NCBI GenBank assembly: GCA_026710545.1 | Contig: JAPOQU010000039.1 | Coordinates: 1-43,708 of the forward strand | DNA: 43,708 nt | Reading direction: 5' to 3' | Origin: Gammaproteobacteria bacterium | GTDB lineage: Bacteria; Pseudomonadota; Gammaproteobacteria; Eutrophobiales; Eutrophobiaceae | In this document: one piece after another, positions 7,810 to 15,870 of the stretch | Layout of the letters: every line of letters begins with the position of its first letter | How positions within the stretch are numbered: the stretch's first letter is position 1 | Translations under genes and position numbers: made by a program | Notes under the pieces: generated by a model | What the model was told of the DNA's origin: nothing | Databases searched by the model: none | The model's input: only the letters and a program-made list of their open reading frames with translations

Positions 7810-8700
7810 ATGATCCCGGAACAGTACCGGCAGTACGAGGATACGGTCACCCTGGGCTGCGTGAACTACGGCAGTATCTGGAATGACAAGGCAGCCAGTA
7901 TCGGCAAGGTCAAAACACTGATCGGCGAAGCCGCGGACCAGGGGATTAACATCCTGGTATTTCCCGAGTTGTCGCTGAGTGGTTACGAATCAAACGAGGA
8001 CAACACCATGCATCGGGAATTTGCCGAGACCATTCCCGGGCCTGCCACTGAAGAAATTGCCGCACTGACGAAACAACTGGATATCTACGTGATCCTGGGG
8101 ATGCCGGAACGCGACCCCGGTGACGCCGCTACCTGTTACATCTCCTGCCCGCTGCTCGGGCCGGAAGGGTTTATCGGCAATTACCGAAAACTTCACCTGG
8201 GTACGCCGCCGTTGTTCAGGGAGAGTTTATGCTTCACGGGCGGCGACAGCGTGCCGGTATTTGCCACGCGCTACGGCCCTATAGGGATACAGATCTGTGC
8301 CGATTTCTGGGTGTTCCCGGAACTTTCCCGCATCCTGATGCTGAAAGGCGCACGTATCATTGTCAACAGCACCGCCAGCATGTCCATGCCGGGGAGGCCG
8401 TTTTATATCACCTCCATGACCGCGGCCCGGGCAACTGAAAATATGGTGTATACGGCCAGCGCCAACCTCGTCGGCAAGGAGCGCACGCTTTCGTATTACG
8501 GTTGCAGTACCATCGCCGGACCTTCCTACCCGCGTTTTTCCCATATCCATGCGCAGGCGGAAGACAAGGAAGAGATCGTCAGCGCCACGCTGAGTTTCGA
8601 CAAGTTGCACCGGTTTCGCGAGGCGGTATCGCTGGACAAGCTCAGGCGTTCTGACGTCATACGGAATGAATTTAACCAACTGGATACAAGCAGGAATTAG
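7810..8700 (+). CDS. Nitrilase-superfamily amidase or carbamoylase
   Basis: A carbon-nitrogen hydrolase with the Glu-Lys-Cys triad: Glu in VFPELSLSGYES, Lys in NYRKLHLG, and nucleophilic Cys in GIQICADFWVFPE. Length (296 residues from ATG 7810) fits aliphatic amidases, N-carbamoyl-amino-acid amidohydrolases and omega-amidases rather than true nitrilases. A TTG at 7795 would add five residues; I prefer the ATG, though neither has a clear ribosome site and coupling to the upstream stop (7789-7791) is likely. After ring opening by the amidohydrolase this enzyme would cleave the exposed amide or carbamoyl group and release ammonia. The C-terminal part (about 250-296) is family-variable. The substrate is not readable from sequence. 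Confidence 0.88.
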   Translation: MIPEQYRQYEDTVTLGCVNYGSIWNDKAASIGKVKTLIGEAADQGINILVFPELSLSGYESNEDNTMHREFAETIPGPATEEIAALTKQLDIYVILGMPERDPGDAATCYISCPLLGPEGFIGNYRKLHLGTPPLFRESLCFTGGDSVPVFATRYGPIGIQICADFWVFPELSRILMLKGARIIVNSTASMSMPGRPFYITSMTAARATENMVYTASANLVGKERTLSYYGCSTIAGPSYPRFSHIHAQAEDKEEIVSATLSFDKLHRFREAVSLDKLRRSDVIRNEFNQLDTSRN

Positions 8701-8711
8701 CAGGGGGCAAC

Positions 8712-9173
8712 ATGCCGGAGATCAGCAAGGAAATTATCGTCAATGCGCCGCTGCAAAAGACCTGGGAACTGGTCAGCGACATGGAACGGTTCAGCCTGTG
8801 CATCCCCGGGTGCAAGGAAGTCAGGACGGTAAGCGAAACGGAATTCGACTGGAAACTGGAGACCAAAGTACTGCGCACCACGCGCAAGGCTACCGCCAGG
8901 ACCACGGCGGTGAAGATGGAACCGCCGACCCACGCGGAATTCGTCGGAGAGGGGAGATTGTTCGAACGTTCCAACCACTACAAGCTGACGATAACGGGTA
9001 CAACCGACCTTGAAACACTGGCACAGGACAGGACCCGGATAGTTTTCTCCGGTGATGTCAGGGCCAGCGGCCTGGGCGGCGCTATCATCGAGAAAGTGGC
9101 GGCCGGACAAATGGGTGGTTTGTTTGATGAATTTGAGCAGAATATCAAGAAGGCGTTAGCAGATGGCGGCTAA
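8712..9173 (+). CDS. CoxG-like SRPBCC protein
   Basis: A 153-residue SRPBCC/CoxG-family protein. It has the family start (EISKEIIVNAPLQKTWELVSDMERFSLCIPGCKEV) and ending (GGLFDEFEQNIKKAL), with no catalytic motif. In aerobic CO dehydrogenase systems CoxG anchors the enzyme at the membrane and carries or contacts quinone, so electrons reach the respiratory chain. This copy lacks the long C-terminal tail of some CoxG proteins and is the lipid-binding-fold core only. A strong Shine-Dalgarno (AGGGGG) lies just before ATG. It sits 11 nt after the nitrilase-like gene and 33 nt before the FAD subunit gene, so it very likely serves the molybdenum hydroxylase. Electron transfer to quinone is inference. 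Confidence 0.87.
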   Translation: MPEISKEIIVNAPLQKTWELVSDMERFSLCIPGCKEVRTVSETEFDWKLETKVLRTTRKATARTTAVKMEPPTHAEFVGEGRLFERSNHYKLTITGTTDLETLAQDRTRIVFSGDVRASGLGGAIIEKVAAGQMGGLFDEFEQNIKKALADGG

Positions 9174-9206
9174 CTGCAACAAGCGAATGATTATGAGGAA
9201 CAACTG

Positions 9207-10073
9207 ATGGAATACTACAGTCCGACGGACCTCAACGAGGCCTACGCCTTGCTGGATAAATACGGCGAGGACGCCATTCCCATCGCCGGGAGTACATTTT
9301 ACATGGGCCACCGGGAAGAACTGTTCGATGAGGTGGAAGCGGTGATCAACATCAAGCAACTGGGCTTGAGTTATATCAGGCAGGACGGTGATGGCCTGCA
9401 TATCGGCGCCACGACCACGTTGAATGAGATATTTGCCCATGGTCTTACCCGCAAGGGTCCGTTCGGCATCCTGGCAACAACCGTACAGGAGTTGAATATC
9501 AATGAAGTGAGAAACATGGCGACCATCGGCGGCGAGGTATGCATCGCCGGCGAGGTGGACATGCCGACAACCCTGCTGGCCTATGATGCCGATATCGTCA
9601 TCGGCGGCAGCAAGGGAGTACGCCGGATGTCCATGGCTGATTTCCATATCGGCTACCTGAACAATGCCCTGGAACCGGGCGAGATGGTGCTTGAAGTCCA
9701 GCTTCCGCAGCCGCCCGCAAACACCGGCGGGGGATTTGCAAAGTTCGAAAGAACTGCGGCAGACCTGCCCATCGTCAACGTGGCGACCCGGATATCGCTG
9801 GATGACGCCGGGGTCTGTACGGACGCAAGAGTGGTTGCCGGAGCGGCCACCCTGTCCGGCATACCCGAACGCTCCGGCGCAGCGGAAGCCGCGCTGCTCA
9901 ACCAGGTGATTGACGCTGCGCTGATTGAAGCGGCCGCTGCTGCGTCCGCTGATGTAGCGTGTATCAATGATTTTCGCGTGTCTGCGGAAATCCGTAGTCT
10001 CTGGGTGAAGTGCGGCATCGAAGACGCGTTAAAACGGGCTTTTGCAGCAGCCCGGCAGGGAGAACAGTCGTGA
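9207..10073 (+). CDS. Molybdenum hydroxylase FAD subunit (CoxM-like)
   Basis: A 288-residue medium subunit of a xanthine-oxidase-family hydroxylase. The FAD-binding fold shows IPIAGSTFYMG near 30-40 and ATIGGEVCIAGEVDM near 110-125, the counterpart of the usual TIGGN loop, then the CO_deh_flav_C-type C-terminal domain from about 180. It passes electrons from the [2Fe-2S] subunit to the final acceptor. Upstream SD-like GAGGAAC precedes ATG. Its stop TGA overlaps the GTG start of the next subunit gene (10070-10073), a classic translational coupling that supports equal subunit production. Confidence 0.92.
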   Translation: MEYYSPTDLNEAYALLDKYGEDAIPIAGSTFYMGHREELFDEVEAVINIKQLGLSYIRQDGDGLHIGATTTLNEIFAHGLTRKGPFGILATTVQELNINEVRNMATIGGEVCIAGEVDMPTTLLAYDADIVIGGSKGVRRMSMADFHIGYLNNALEPGEMVLEVQLPQPPANTGGGFAKFERTAADLPIVNVATRISLDDAGVCTDARVVAGAATLSGIPERSGAAEAALLNQVIDAALIEAAAAASADVACINDFRVSAEIRSLWVKCGIEDALKRAFAAARQGEQS

Positions 10074-10549
10074 ATGCGATCAATTTGAAGATAAACAAAG
10101 AGCACTATGATGTGCTGGTAAAACCGCACTGGTCCCTGGCCTACGTCATCAGGGAAAAGGTAGGGTTAACCGGGACAAAAACCGGTTGCGAGATGGGTAC
10201 CTGCGGTTCATGCACCCTGCTGCTGGACGGCAAACCGGTCTTTTCCTGCCTGAGGATGGCCATTGACGCACAGGGTTGCGACATACGCACCATCGAAGGA
10301 GTGGAAGAGGAAAATAATGGCGAACTGCACCCCCTGCAGGAAGCCTTTGTCCAGGACCACGGTATGCAATGCGGGTTCTGCACGCCCGGAATGATTATCG
10401 CAGCCAAGCACCTGCTGGAGCACAACCCGGACCCCACCGAACAGGAGGTGCGCGAAGCCATAGGCGGGCATTTGTGCCGTTGCGGCACCTATATCAGGAT
10501 TGTGCGTTCCATATTGAACGCTGCTGCAGTGATGCGTGCCGGCAGTTGA
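10070..10549 (+). CDS. Molybdenum hydroxylase [2Fe-2S] subunit (CoxS-like)
   Basis: A 159-residue two-cluster small subunit. Starting at GTG 10070, the plant-type cluster ligands are Cys40, Cys45, Cys48 and Cys60, and the C-terminal helical cluster ligands are Cys101, Cys104, Cys136 and Cys138 (QCGFCTPG and HLCRCGTY). The GTG is chosen because the family N-terminus begins here, because the SD GGGAG lies 6-10 nt upstream, and because it overlaps the previous stop. A longer reading back to 10010 would intrude on the FAD subunit. It relays electrons from molybdopterin to FAD. The neighbouring large subunit starts 52 nt downstream. Confidence 0.93.
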   Translation: MNAINLKINKEHYDVLVKPHWSLAYVIREKVGLTGTKTGCEMGTCGSCTLLLDGKPVFSCLRMAIDAQGCDIRTIEGVEEENNGELHPLQEAFVQDHGMQCGFCTPGMIIAAKHLLEHNPDPTEQEVREAIGGHLCRCGTYIRIVRSILNAAAVMRAGS

Positions 10550-10601
10550 AAAAGACGGCCAAGGTTTGAAATATCACAATTAGAGACAGGGGTAGTAAAA
10601 G

Positions 10602-12908
10602 ATGACAACTGAAACGTCCGTGATCGGCAAAAGTTTACCCATGCTGGATGCTTACGAAAAAGTAACCGGCAAGTTGAAATACGCCGGTGACATGCCGGCG
10701 CACCATCGCATGCACTATGCCAAGGTGCTGCGCAGTCCTTATGCACATGCGCGGGTCGTCTCGATCGATACCTCTGCAGCAGAGGCGTTGCCGGGGGTCA
10801 GTGCGGTGATCACCCACCAGGACGATATTACCGGCAAACAAAAGACCTGCGGCACGCCCTGGGTGGATCCCAGTTTCAATTTTCGCGGCCCCATGATTTC
10901 AGAGGAGGTCTGTTTTGTCGGTGACGAGGTTGCAGCCGTATCGGCAGTGGACGAAGACGTCGCCAGGGAAGCCCTGAAATTAATCGAGGTGGAGTACGAG
11001 GAACTGCCGGCGGTGTTCGACCTGGAAGAAGCCATGCGCGCAGACGCGCCGCAGGTCCGTCCCTGGGGCCCCAATACCCTGCCGCCGTCGTTATTCGAGT
11101 GGGGCGACATCGAGCAGGGTTTTGCCGAGGCGGACATGATCCTCGAAAACCGGGTAACCATGGGCAACCAGCAGCATGCGCCGCTGGACCGGAATGCCTG
11201 TATTGCCAGCTGGGAGGGAGACAGGCTCTCTGTCTGGACTTCAACCCAGGCGCTGTTCTGGATGCGGGATGCACTGACTGACTTCTTTGACCTGTCTCCC
11301 AGCAAGGTGCGGGTGTACAGCACGCCCACCGGCGGTTCTTTCGGACTCTGGTGGGGGAACAACTTCATGTTCCTGGCTGCCGCACTGGCGCGCAAGTCGA
11401 AACGCCCGGTACGCCTGGTATTGACGCGGGACGAGGTGCAGACGACCGTGAAGCGGCGCGAACGGCCGCTTATCGACGTGAAGATAGGGCTGACCAAAGA
11501 CGGCCGGATGACCGCCCAGTCATTTCGCCATATCCTGGATAACGGCGCTTACGGCAACAAGTTCGACCCCTACCAGTCCGTCGCGGATATCTATACTACC
11601 GAACATGGCCGGGTGGAGTTTATCGGCGTGGCGACCAACCTGGTGACGGCCGGGTGCATGCGCGGGGTCGGAGACCTGACCCTGGCCTACGCCATTGAAC
11701 AGACTGTGGACATGGCCGCGGAAAAGCTCGATATGGACCCGGTCGAGTTTCACCTGATGAACCACTGGAAGACCGGCGATATCTGCCATACTTCCCAGGA
11801 GGTGGTATTCGCCAAACTGTTGTTCAACAAAAACCCGCAGGTCGAACTGACCAGTTCCGGACTGGCCGAATGTATTACCCGGGGCGCCGATGCCATTGAC
11901 TGGAGCAACAAGTGGAAGGGCTGGGGCAAGCCGTCTTCGGTGGAAGGGCACAAGGTGCGCGGTATCGGCATGGGCATATCAACCCACATCAGCGGTCTGG
12001 CCTTTTTCGGATTTAACGGCATCACCGTCAAGGTCAACCCGGACGGCACCATGGCGTTGACCACGGGTATCGGCCGTATGGGACAGGCCGGCGACACCAC
12101 CCAGGCCATGGTCTGCGCCGAGGTCATGGGGGTGGAACTGGAAGACATTAACGTTATCGACGGCGACTCCGAGGTGTGTGGACATACCATGGTCACCTTC
12201 GGCAGCAACGGGATGCACATGGTTGCCCGCGCCACCAAGGCCGCTGCCGAGCATGCGAGGGAACAATTGCTTGAATACGCGGCTAAACACCTTGAGGCCA
12301 ATGCGGCGGACCTGGATATCAAGGACCGCAGGGTCTTCGTCAAAGGCAGCGAGGAGCGCGGCGTTACCCTCAAGGAACTGATGAGCACGCCTATCTATGA
12401 ATACCTGGCGCCGCCGGAAGTGATAGGCAGCGCTTCGAAGGGGGTAGAGTTCGAGAAGGCGGGCAAAATGATGATGGCGGATTTCGCCGAGGTCGAGATC
12501 GATACCCGCACCGCGCAAATGAAGCTGCTTAAGTTTGTCGCGGTGCATGACAGCGGCACCATCGTCAACCCGGCGGTATGCGAGAACCAGGTCGCCGGCG
12601 GCTACTACCAGTCAATGGGCTTCTCCACCACCGAACACCTGGTATTCGATGATGAGACGGGCGCCATCCTCAACCCGAATTTCATGGATTACAAACTGAT
12701 GGGGCCCCTGGACATGCCCGATCCGGAGATCATGTTCGAAGAAGTATACGATGAACACGGCCCGTTCGGGGCAAAGGGAATCGGCGAAGGCGTTACCTGC
12801 GCGGTGCCGATTGCAATATCGAATGCCGTGTACAACGCCATCGGGGCGCGCATTGACCCACCCATCACACCGGACAAGATACTGCAGGCTCTGAAGCCTA
12901 AAACATGA
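10602..12908 (+). CDS. Molybdenum hydroxylase large subunit, non-CODH type
   Basis: A 768-residue molybdopterin-binding subunit of the xanthine oxidase family. The N-terminal a/b hammerhead domain (about 15-125) precedes the cofactor domains. Visible landmarks are PTGGSFGLWWGN near 242-253, the MRG loop GCMRGVGDL at 351-359, the QAGDT-type segment, and the catalytic-base glutamate Glu729 in GAKGIGEG. The CO dehydrogenase motif AYxCSFR is absent: the aligned position reads CMRGVGD with Gly where the selanylated Cys would be. It should hydroxylate a carbon next to nitrogen in a heterocycle, or an aldehyde or aryl carbon, with water as oxygen source. Its substrate is unknown. An SD-like AGGGG is present. 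The stop overlaps the regulator start (ATGA). Confidence 0.92.
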   Translation: MTTETSVIGKSLPMLDAYEKVTGKLKYAGDMPAHHRMHYAKVLRSPYAHARVVSIDTSAAEALPGVSAVITHQDDITGKQKTCGTPWVDPSFNFRGPMISEEVCFVGDEVAAVSAVDEDVAREALKLIEVEYEELPAVFDLEEAMRADAPQVRPWGPNTLPPSLFEWGDIEQGFAEADMILENRVTMGNQQHAPLDRNACIASWEGDRLSVWTSTQALFWMRDALTDFFDLSPSKVRVYSTPTGGSFGLWWGNNFMFLAAALARKSKRPVRLVLTRDEVQTTVKRRERPLIDVKIGLTKDGRMTAQSFRHILDNGAYGNKFDPYQSVADIYTTEHGRVEFIGVATNLVTAGCMRGVGDLTLAYAIEQTVDMAAEKLDMDPVEFHLMNHWKTGDICHTSQEVVFAKLLFNKNPQVELTSSGLAECITRGADAIDWSNKWKGWGKPSSVEGHKVRGIGMGISTHISGLAFFGFNGITVKVNPDGTMALTTGIGRMGQAGDTTQAMVCAEVMGVELEDINVIDGDSEVCGHTMVTFGSNGMHMVARATKAAAEHAREQLLEYAAKHLEANAADLDIKDRRVFVKGSEERGVTLKELMSTPIYEYLAPPEVIGSASKGVEFEKAGKMMMADFAEVEIDTRTAQMKLLKFVAVHDSGTIVNPAVCENQVAGGYYQSMGFSTTEHLVFDDETGAILNPNFMDYKLMGPLDMPDPEIMFEEVYDEHGPFGAKGIGEGVTCAVPIAISNAVYNAIGARIDPPITPDKILQALKPKT

Positions 12909-13564
12909 GACAAGATATAGACGCTGCTGTAGAACAACTGAAACGGGACATACTCCAGGGACGCTTTGTCCCCGGACAGCGCCTCGTCGAAGTGGACATG
13001 ATGTCCCACCTGGATATAACCCGGGGCAGGGTGCGTGACGTATTTAAACGCCTGCAGGCTGAAGGGATCGTGCAACTGGACAAGAACCGGGGCGCTTCGG
13101 TGAGGAAAGTTTCGCGTGAGGAGGTATACAACATTTTCGAGGTGCTGGAAGAGGTTTCCATCCTGATCATCAGGAAGGTGGGCAGCCGAAGTGAGGATGA
13201 GGAGATGCGCCGGCACCTGGGGGAGTCTCTTGCTGCTGCCCGGAAATTCCATGACCGGTCGGTCAACATCGTCAGGGTGCTCGACTACATGGACGAGAAT
13301 GCCCGGTTCTGGGGGGACCTGGCTGACCTGGCCGGCAACCCGGTGCTGTCGGACATCAGGATACGCCTGCAGGCGCCGTTGTTCAGGCTGGCGATGGAAG
13401 GGTTGACGGTCAGCGGCAACCATGAGCAATGGATCGCCAGGCATGAAGAGATTATTTCCGCCCTGCTCGACAGCAATACCACACAGGCGACGCGTCATGC
13501 GAGGACATCCATGCACGATGTGTGGAAGGCCATCCTGGAGTTGCCGGACAGCGCGTTTGCCTGA
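12905..13564 (+). CDS. GntR-family (FCD-type) transcriptional regulator
   Basis: A 219-residue regulator. An N-terminal winged helix-turn-helix (about 1-75) has the GntR signature LKRDILQGRFVPGQRLVEVDM, then TRGRVRDVFKRLQAEGIV and a wing with RGASVRKVS. The helical FCD-like effector domain follows, with ligand or metal-binding candidates in ENARFWGDL, HEEIISALL and ARTSMHDVW. Its start overlaps the large-subunit stop by 4 nt, so it is co-transcribed with the hydroxylase genes and probably controls them in response to the substrate or a product. The TATCGAT dyads near 15.8 and 17 kb are candidate sites, but the wide half-site spacing is not typical for this family. Confidence 0.9.
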   Translation: MRQDIDAAVEQLKRDILQGRFVPGQRLVEVDMMSHLDITRGRVRDVFKRLQAEGIVQLDKNRGASVRKVSREEVYNIFEVLEEVSILIIRKVGSRSEDEEMRRHLGESLAAARKFHDRSVNIVRVLDYMDENARFWGDLADLAGNPVLSDIRIRLQAPLFRLAMEGLTVSGNHEQWIARHEEIISALLDSNTTQATRHARTSMHDVWKAILELPDSAFA

Positions 13565-13600
13565 GAACCATTCGGTCGGCGCCCGGTAGTTGCCGCGAAT

Positions 13601-14887
13601 TCAGATGGCGTTTGTATAATTATAGATACTGAGCGCCAGAACACAGACGATCAGCATGGTAAACGCATAGCCCAGGTTCCAGCGCATTATCGAAAAGGAA
13701 GATATCCCGAACCGGCCCTGCAGGGTCAGGTTAACCCCGGAAAACGGGGAGGCGACAATGCTGTTCCCCCACATCATCATCATTGCCACGCCCAGCAGGT
13801 TGACGTTGTAAGAGGTATTGATAAGCAGGCTTCCCACGACTGAAATCGTGATGATTGGGTGCACGCCGACCAGTGAAAACAGCATCGCTGCCAGGATAAA
13901 ACCGCCGGCGACCAGCGGTGATACGTCCGCTATGCCAAGAGAGGTGTCGCTGCTGAGCAACAGGGTGGATATGCCGGTGGACATGACCCCTGCGGCCAGG
14001 AACAGCATCAGTTCGCGATATATACTCGGCAGGCCGGTAGCAATGTGCCCCCCAATTTGCCGGATTGCGGTGGACGGGTTGCGGATAACAAGCACCACCA
14101 AGGCGAGCAGGAAGGAAAGGATCGTTATCAGGGTAAGCACGGGAAAAGCCGGAAACAGTTTATTTAACACGATAACTGCTATCGACAGCAGCAAAGGAAT
14201 AAACAACGCCTCGAAGCGAAGGGGATAGCCGCAGGTATCGTGGCTTTCCTCATCTCGCGCCAGTTGCCAGGTAGTAATCAGCAAACCCGCCAAGGCAACA
14301 GGAATACCCGCCAGCACCAGGGTGATGAAGTCGGAACCGGGTGCGTAGACCAGGGCGGTGGCGATGGAGACATAGAACGGCGACCAGTAACAGCCGCTAC
14401 AGAATGATCGGGAAAACAGGATTACCTGCAAGCGGTTGATCTTTGCCGCCTGTTCCATGCGGTTGCCGAATATCATGATCGCTGACAGGTTGATTACCGA
14501 TGCGAACAGGTGCAACCCCCAGGCAGTTTTTACCAGGGCTTTTATTCCCCTGGGGATTGAATCTGTTTCCTGGTCACCCGGTCCTGTTATCAGGCGCAGG
14601 AAAGTTACCGAGGCGATCAGGGCGACCACGTGGATATTCGCCGAAATTGCCCTGGTCAGATCCAGGGAATTGCCGTTCAGTATCACCCAGGCTATGCAAC
14701 CCGACCCGACAGCCAGCATCCCGGAAATCTGGTACACCATGGTCCGGGGCAACTGGTGAAACAACATTACAGCCGCCAGCCAGCCGGCAAGACCGGGCCA
14801 GAGTGGAGAGATCAGGGAAGAGGACGCTGACACGACTGCCAGCACTGCCATGGTAAACAGGAGAGTGCCCGGCAGTTTAGCCTGCAT
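13601..14887 (-). CDS. Multi-pass permease, IT-superfamily-like
   Basis: A 428-residue integral membrane protein with about 10-12 hydrophobic segments from residue 8 onward. The C-terminal half carries GVHPIITISVVGSLL and GNSIVASPFSGVNLTLQGR, re-entrant-loop-like blocks as in ion-transporter superfamily carriers (DASS, DctM, CitMHS). There is no ATP-binding partner or periplasmic receptor nearby, so it probably works as a secondary transporter. It converges on the GntR gene (36-nt gap) and lies upstream of the leftward hydrolase gene's stop. Uptake of the substrate of the hydroxylase pathway is a reasonable guess. I do not recognise a specific family member, and export or ion exchange is possible. 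Confidence 0.72.
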   Translation of the reverse strand: MQAKLPGTLLFTMAVLAVVSASSSLISPLWPGLAGWLAAVMLFHQLPRTMVYQISGMLAVGSGCIAWVILNGNSLDLTRAISANIHVVALIASVTFLRLITGPGDQETDSIPRGIKALVKTAWGLHLFASVINLSAIMIFGNRMEQAAKINRLQVILFSRSFCSGCYWSPFYVSIATALVYAPGSDFITLVLAGIPVALAGLLITTWQLARDEESHDTCGYPLRFEALFIPLLLSIAVIVLNKLFPAFPVLTLITILSFLLALVVLVIRNPSTAIRQIGGHIATGLPSIYRELMLFLAAGVMSTGISTLLLSSDTSLGIADVSPLVAGGFILAAMLFSLVGVHPIITISVVGSLLINTSYNVNLLGVAMMMMWGNSIVASPFSGVNLTLQGRFGISSFSIMRWNLGYAFTMLIVCVLALSIYNYTNAI

Positions 14888-14932
14888 ATTTCACCAGTCT
14901 ACGCCCTGCACTTGTCTTTAGGTGGTATAAGT

Positions 14933-15760
14933 TCAGTCCACTTCAAGCAGAAAATCGGTAACCAGTTTATTGAAACGCTGATTATGCTCAATCTGGGTCC
15001 AGTGGCCGCAGTTGCCGAATATGTGCAGTTGCGAGTTTTTGATGCATTTGAACAACTGTTCCGAGCAGGACACCGGGATGATGCGGTCATCCCGGCCGTG
15101 GACGATCAGGGTCTCATGTGCGATGTTGCTGACGTCGGCTTCGCTGCTGCAGATTTTCCTGATGCCGTCCTGGCGCGGCGCCGGAAACATGGCCGCGTAA
15201 GACTCCTGTACTCCCGGCCGGAGACTGGCTTCATACCTGAGTTGGGCCAGTTCATCAGTGACCAGTTCACGGTTGTAGGCAAACAGGTCCAGCAATCTGC
15301 GCATATTGTCCAGGGAGGGGGTATAACCCCAGGTCAGGTCCAGACCTTCCGTCAACTCGAATTCAAGTCCGACGCTGCCCATCAGCACCAGGCGCGAGAC
15401 CCGTTCGGGCGCATGAACCGCCAGCGCCACCGCCAGCGATCCGCCAAAGGAATTGCCGACCACGTGGGCCTGTTCGATCTCCATGGCGTCCAGGAAATCC
15501 AGCGCGTGCCTGAGCCAGGTTTCCATCTTGTAACGGATATCGTCAGGCCGTTCGGTAAACCCGAAACCGACGATATCAGGTGCGATCACGCGAAAATTGT
15601 CCGCCAGGTGGGGAATGACCAGGCGCCAGTTCGCCCAGGCGCTGACGCCGGGACCTGATCCGTGCAGGAGCAGCACGGGAGCGCCTTGACCCTGGTCATG
15701 GTAGTTGGTAACGATCCCGCCGGAATTGATTGATAAGCCGATTTCAGGAGAGGTAGTCAT
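14933..15760 (-). CDS. dmpD: 2-hydroxymuconic semialdehyde hydrolase-like a/b hydrolase
   Basis: A 275-residue meta-cleavage-product hydrolase (DmpD/XylF/TodF group). Ser104 in VGNSFGGS, Asp225 in HGRDDRIIP and His253 in GHWTQIEHN form the triad; HGSGPGVSAWANWR is the oxyanion-loop signature of C-C hydrolases. It should cleave 2-hydroxymuconic semialdehyde or a methyl homologue to 2-hydroxypenta-2,4-dienoate plus formate or acetate. The gene is divergent from the esterase gene, across a region with an operator-like dyad, and is not in line with the phenol hydroxylase genes as in classical dmp operons. No dmpE, dmpF or dmpG homologue is in the window, so the pathway stops at the dienoate here. 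The symbol reflects family; substrate range is not proven. Confidence 0.85.
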   Translation of the reverse strand: MTTSPEIGLSINSGGIVTNYHDQGQGAPVLLLHGSGPGVSAWANWRLVIPHLADNFRVIAPDIVGFGFTERPDDIRYKMETWLRHALDFLDAMEIEQAHVVGNSFGGSLAVALAVHAPERVSRLVLMGSVGLEFELTEGLDLTWGYTPSLDNMRRLLDLFAYNRELVTDELAQLRYEASLRPGVQESYAAMFPAPRQDGIRKICSSEADVSNIAHETLIVHGRDDRIIPVSCSEQLFKCIKNSQLHIFGNCGHWTQIEHNQRFNKLVTDFLLEVD

Positions 15761-15789
15761 CTCGGTGTCCTTGTTATGGGTTTTTTTTG

Positions 15790-15813
15790 TCGATTATTAT
15801 ATAAAGAATCGAT
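15790..15813. promoter_or_regulatory. Operator-like dyad A (TCGAT-N13-ATCGA)
   Basis: TCGAT (15790-15794) and ATCGA (15808-15812) are separated by exactly 13 AT-rich nucleotides, half-site centres about 18 bp apart. The same layout and near-identical sequence occur at 16964-16990. The site lies in the 110-nt divergent region between the DmpD-like and esterase genes, overlapping an AT-rich box (TATAAT on the minus strand, 15795-15800). A dimeric repressor or activator serving both directions is the likely reading. Confidence 0.6.
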
Positions 15814-15870
15814 ATTCTATCAGTATTGTTTCCATGTTGGGGAACGCAAACAATCCTGAGGCCGACAGCG

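Noticed and set aside
9207-12908. Aerobic CO dehydrogenase (coxMSL)
   Set aside because: The AYxCSFR active-site motif is missing; the loop reads GCMRGVGD. The subunit order and accessory genes are similar but the substrate cannot be CO by this criterion.
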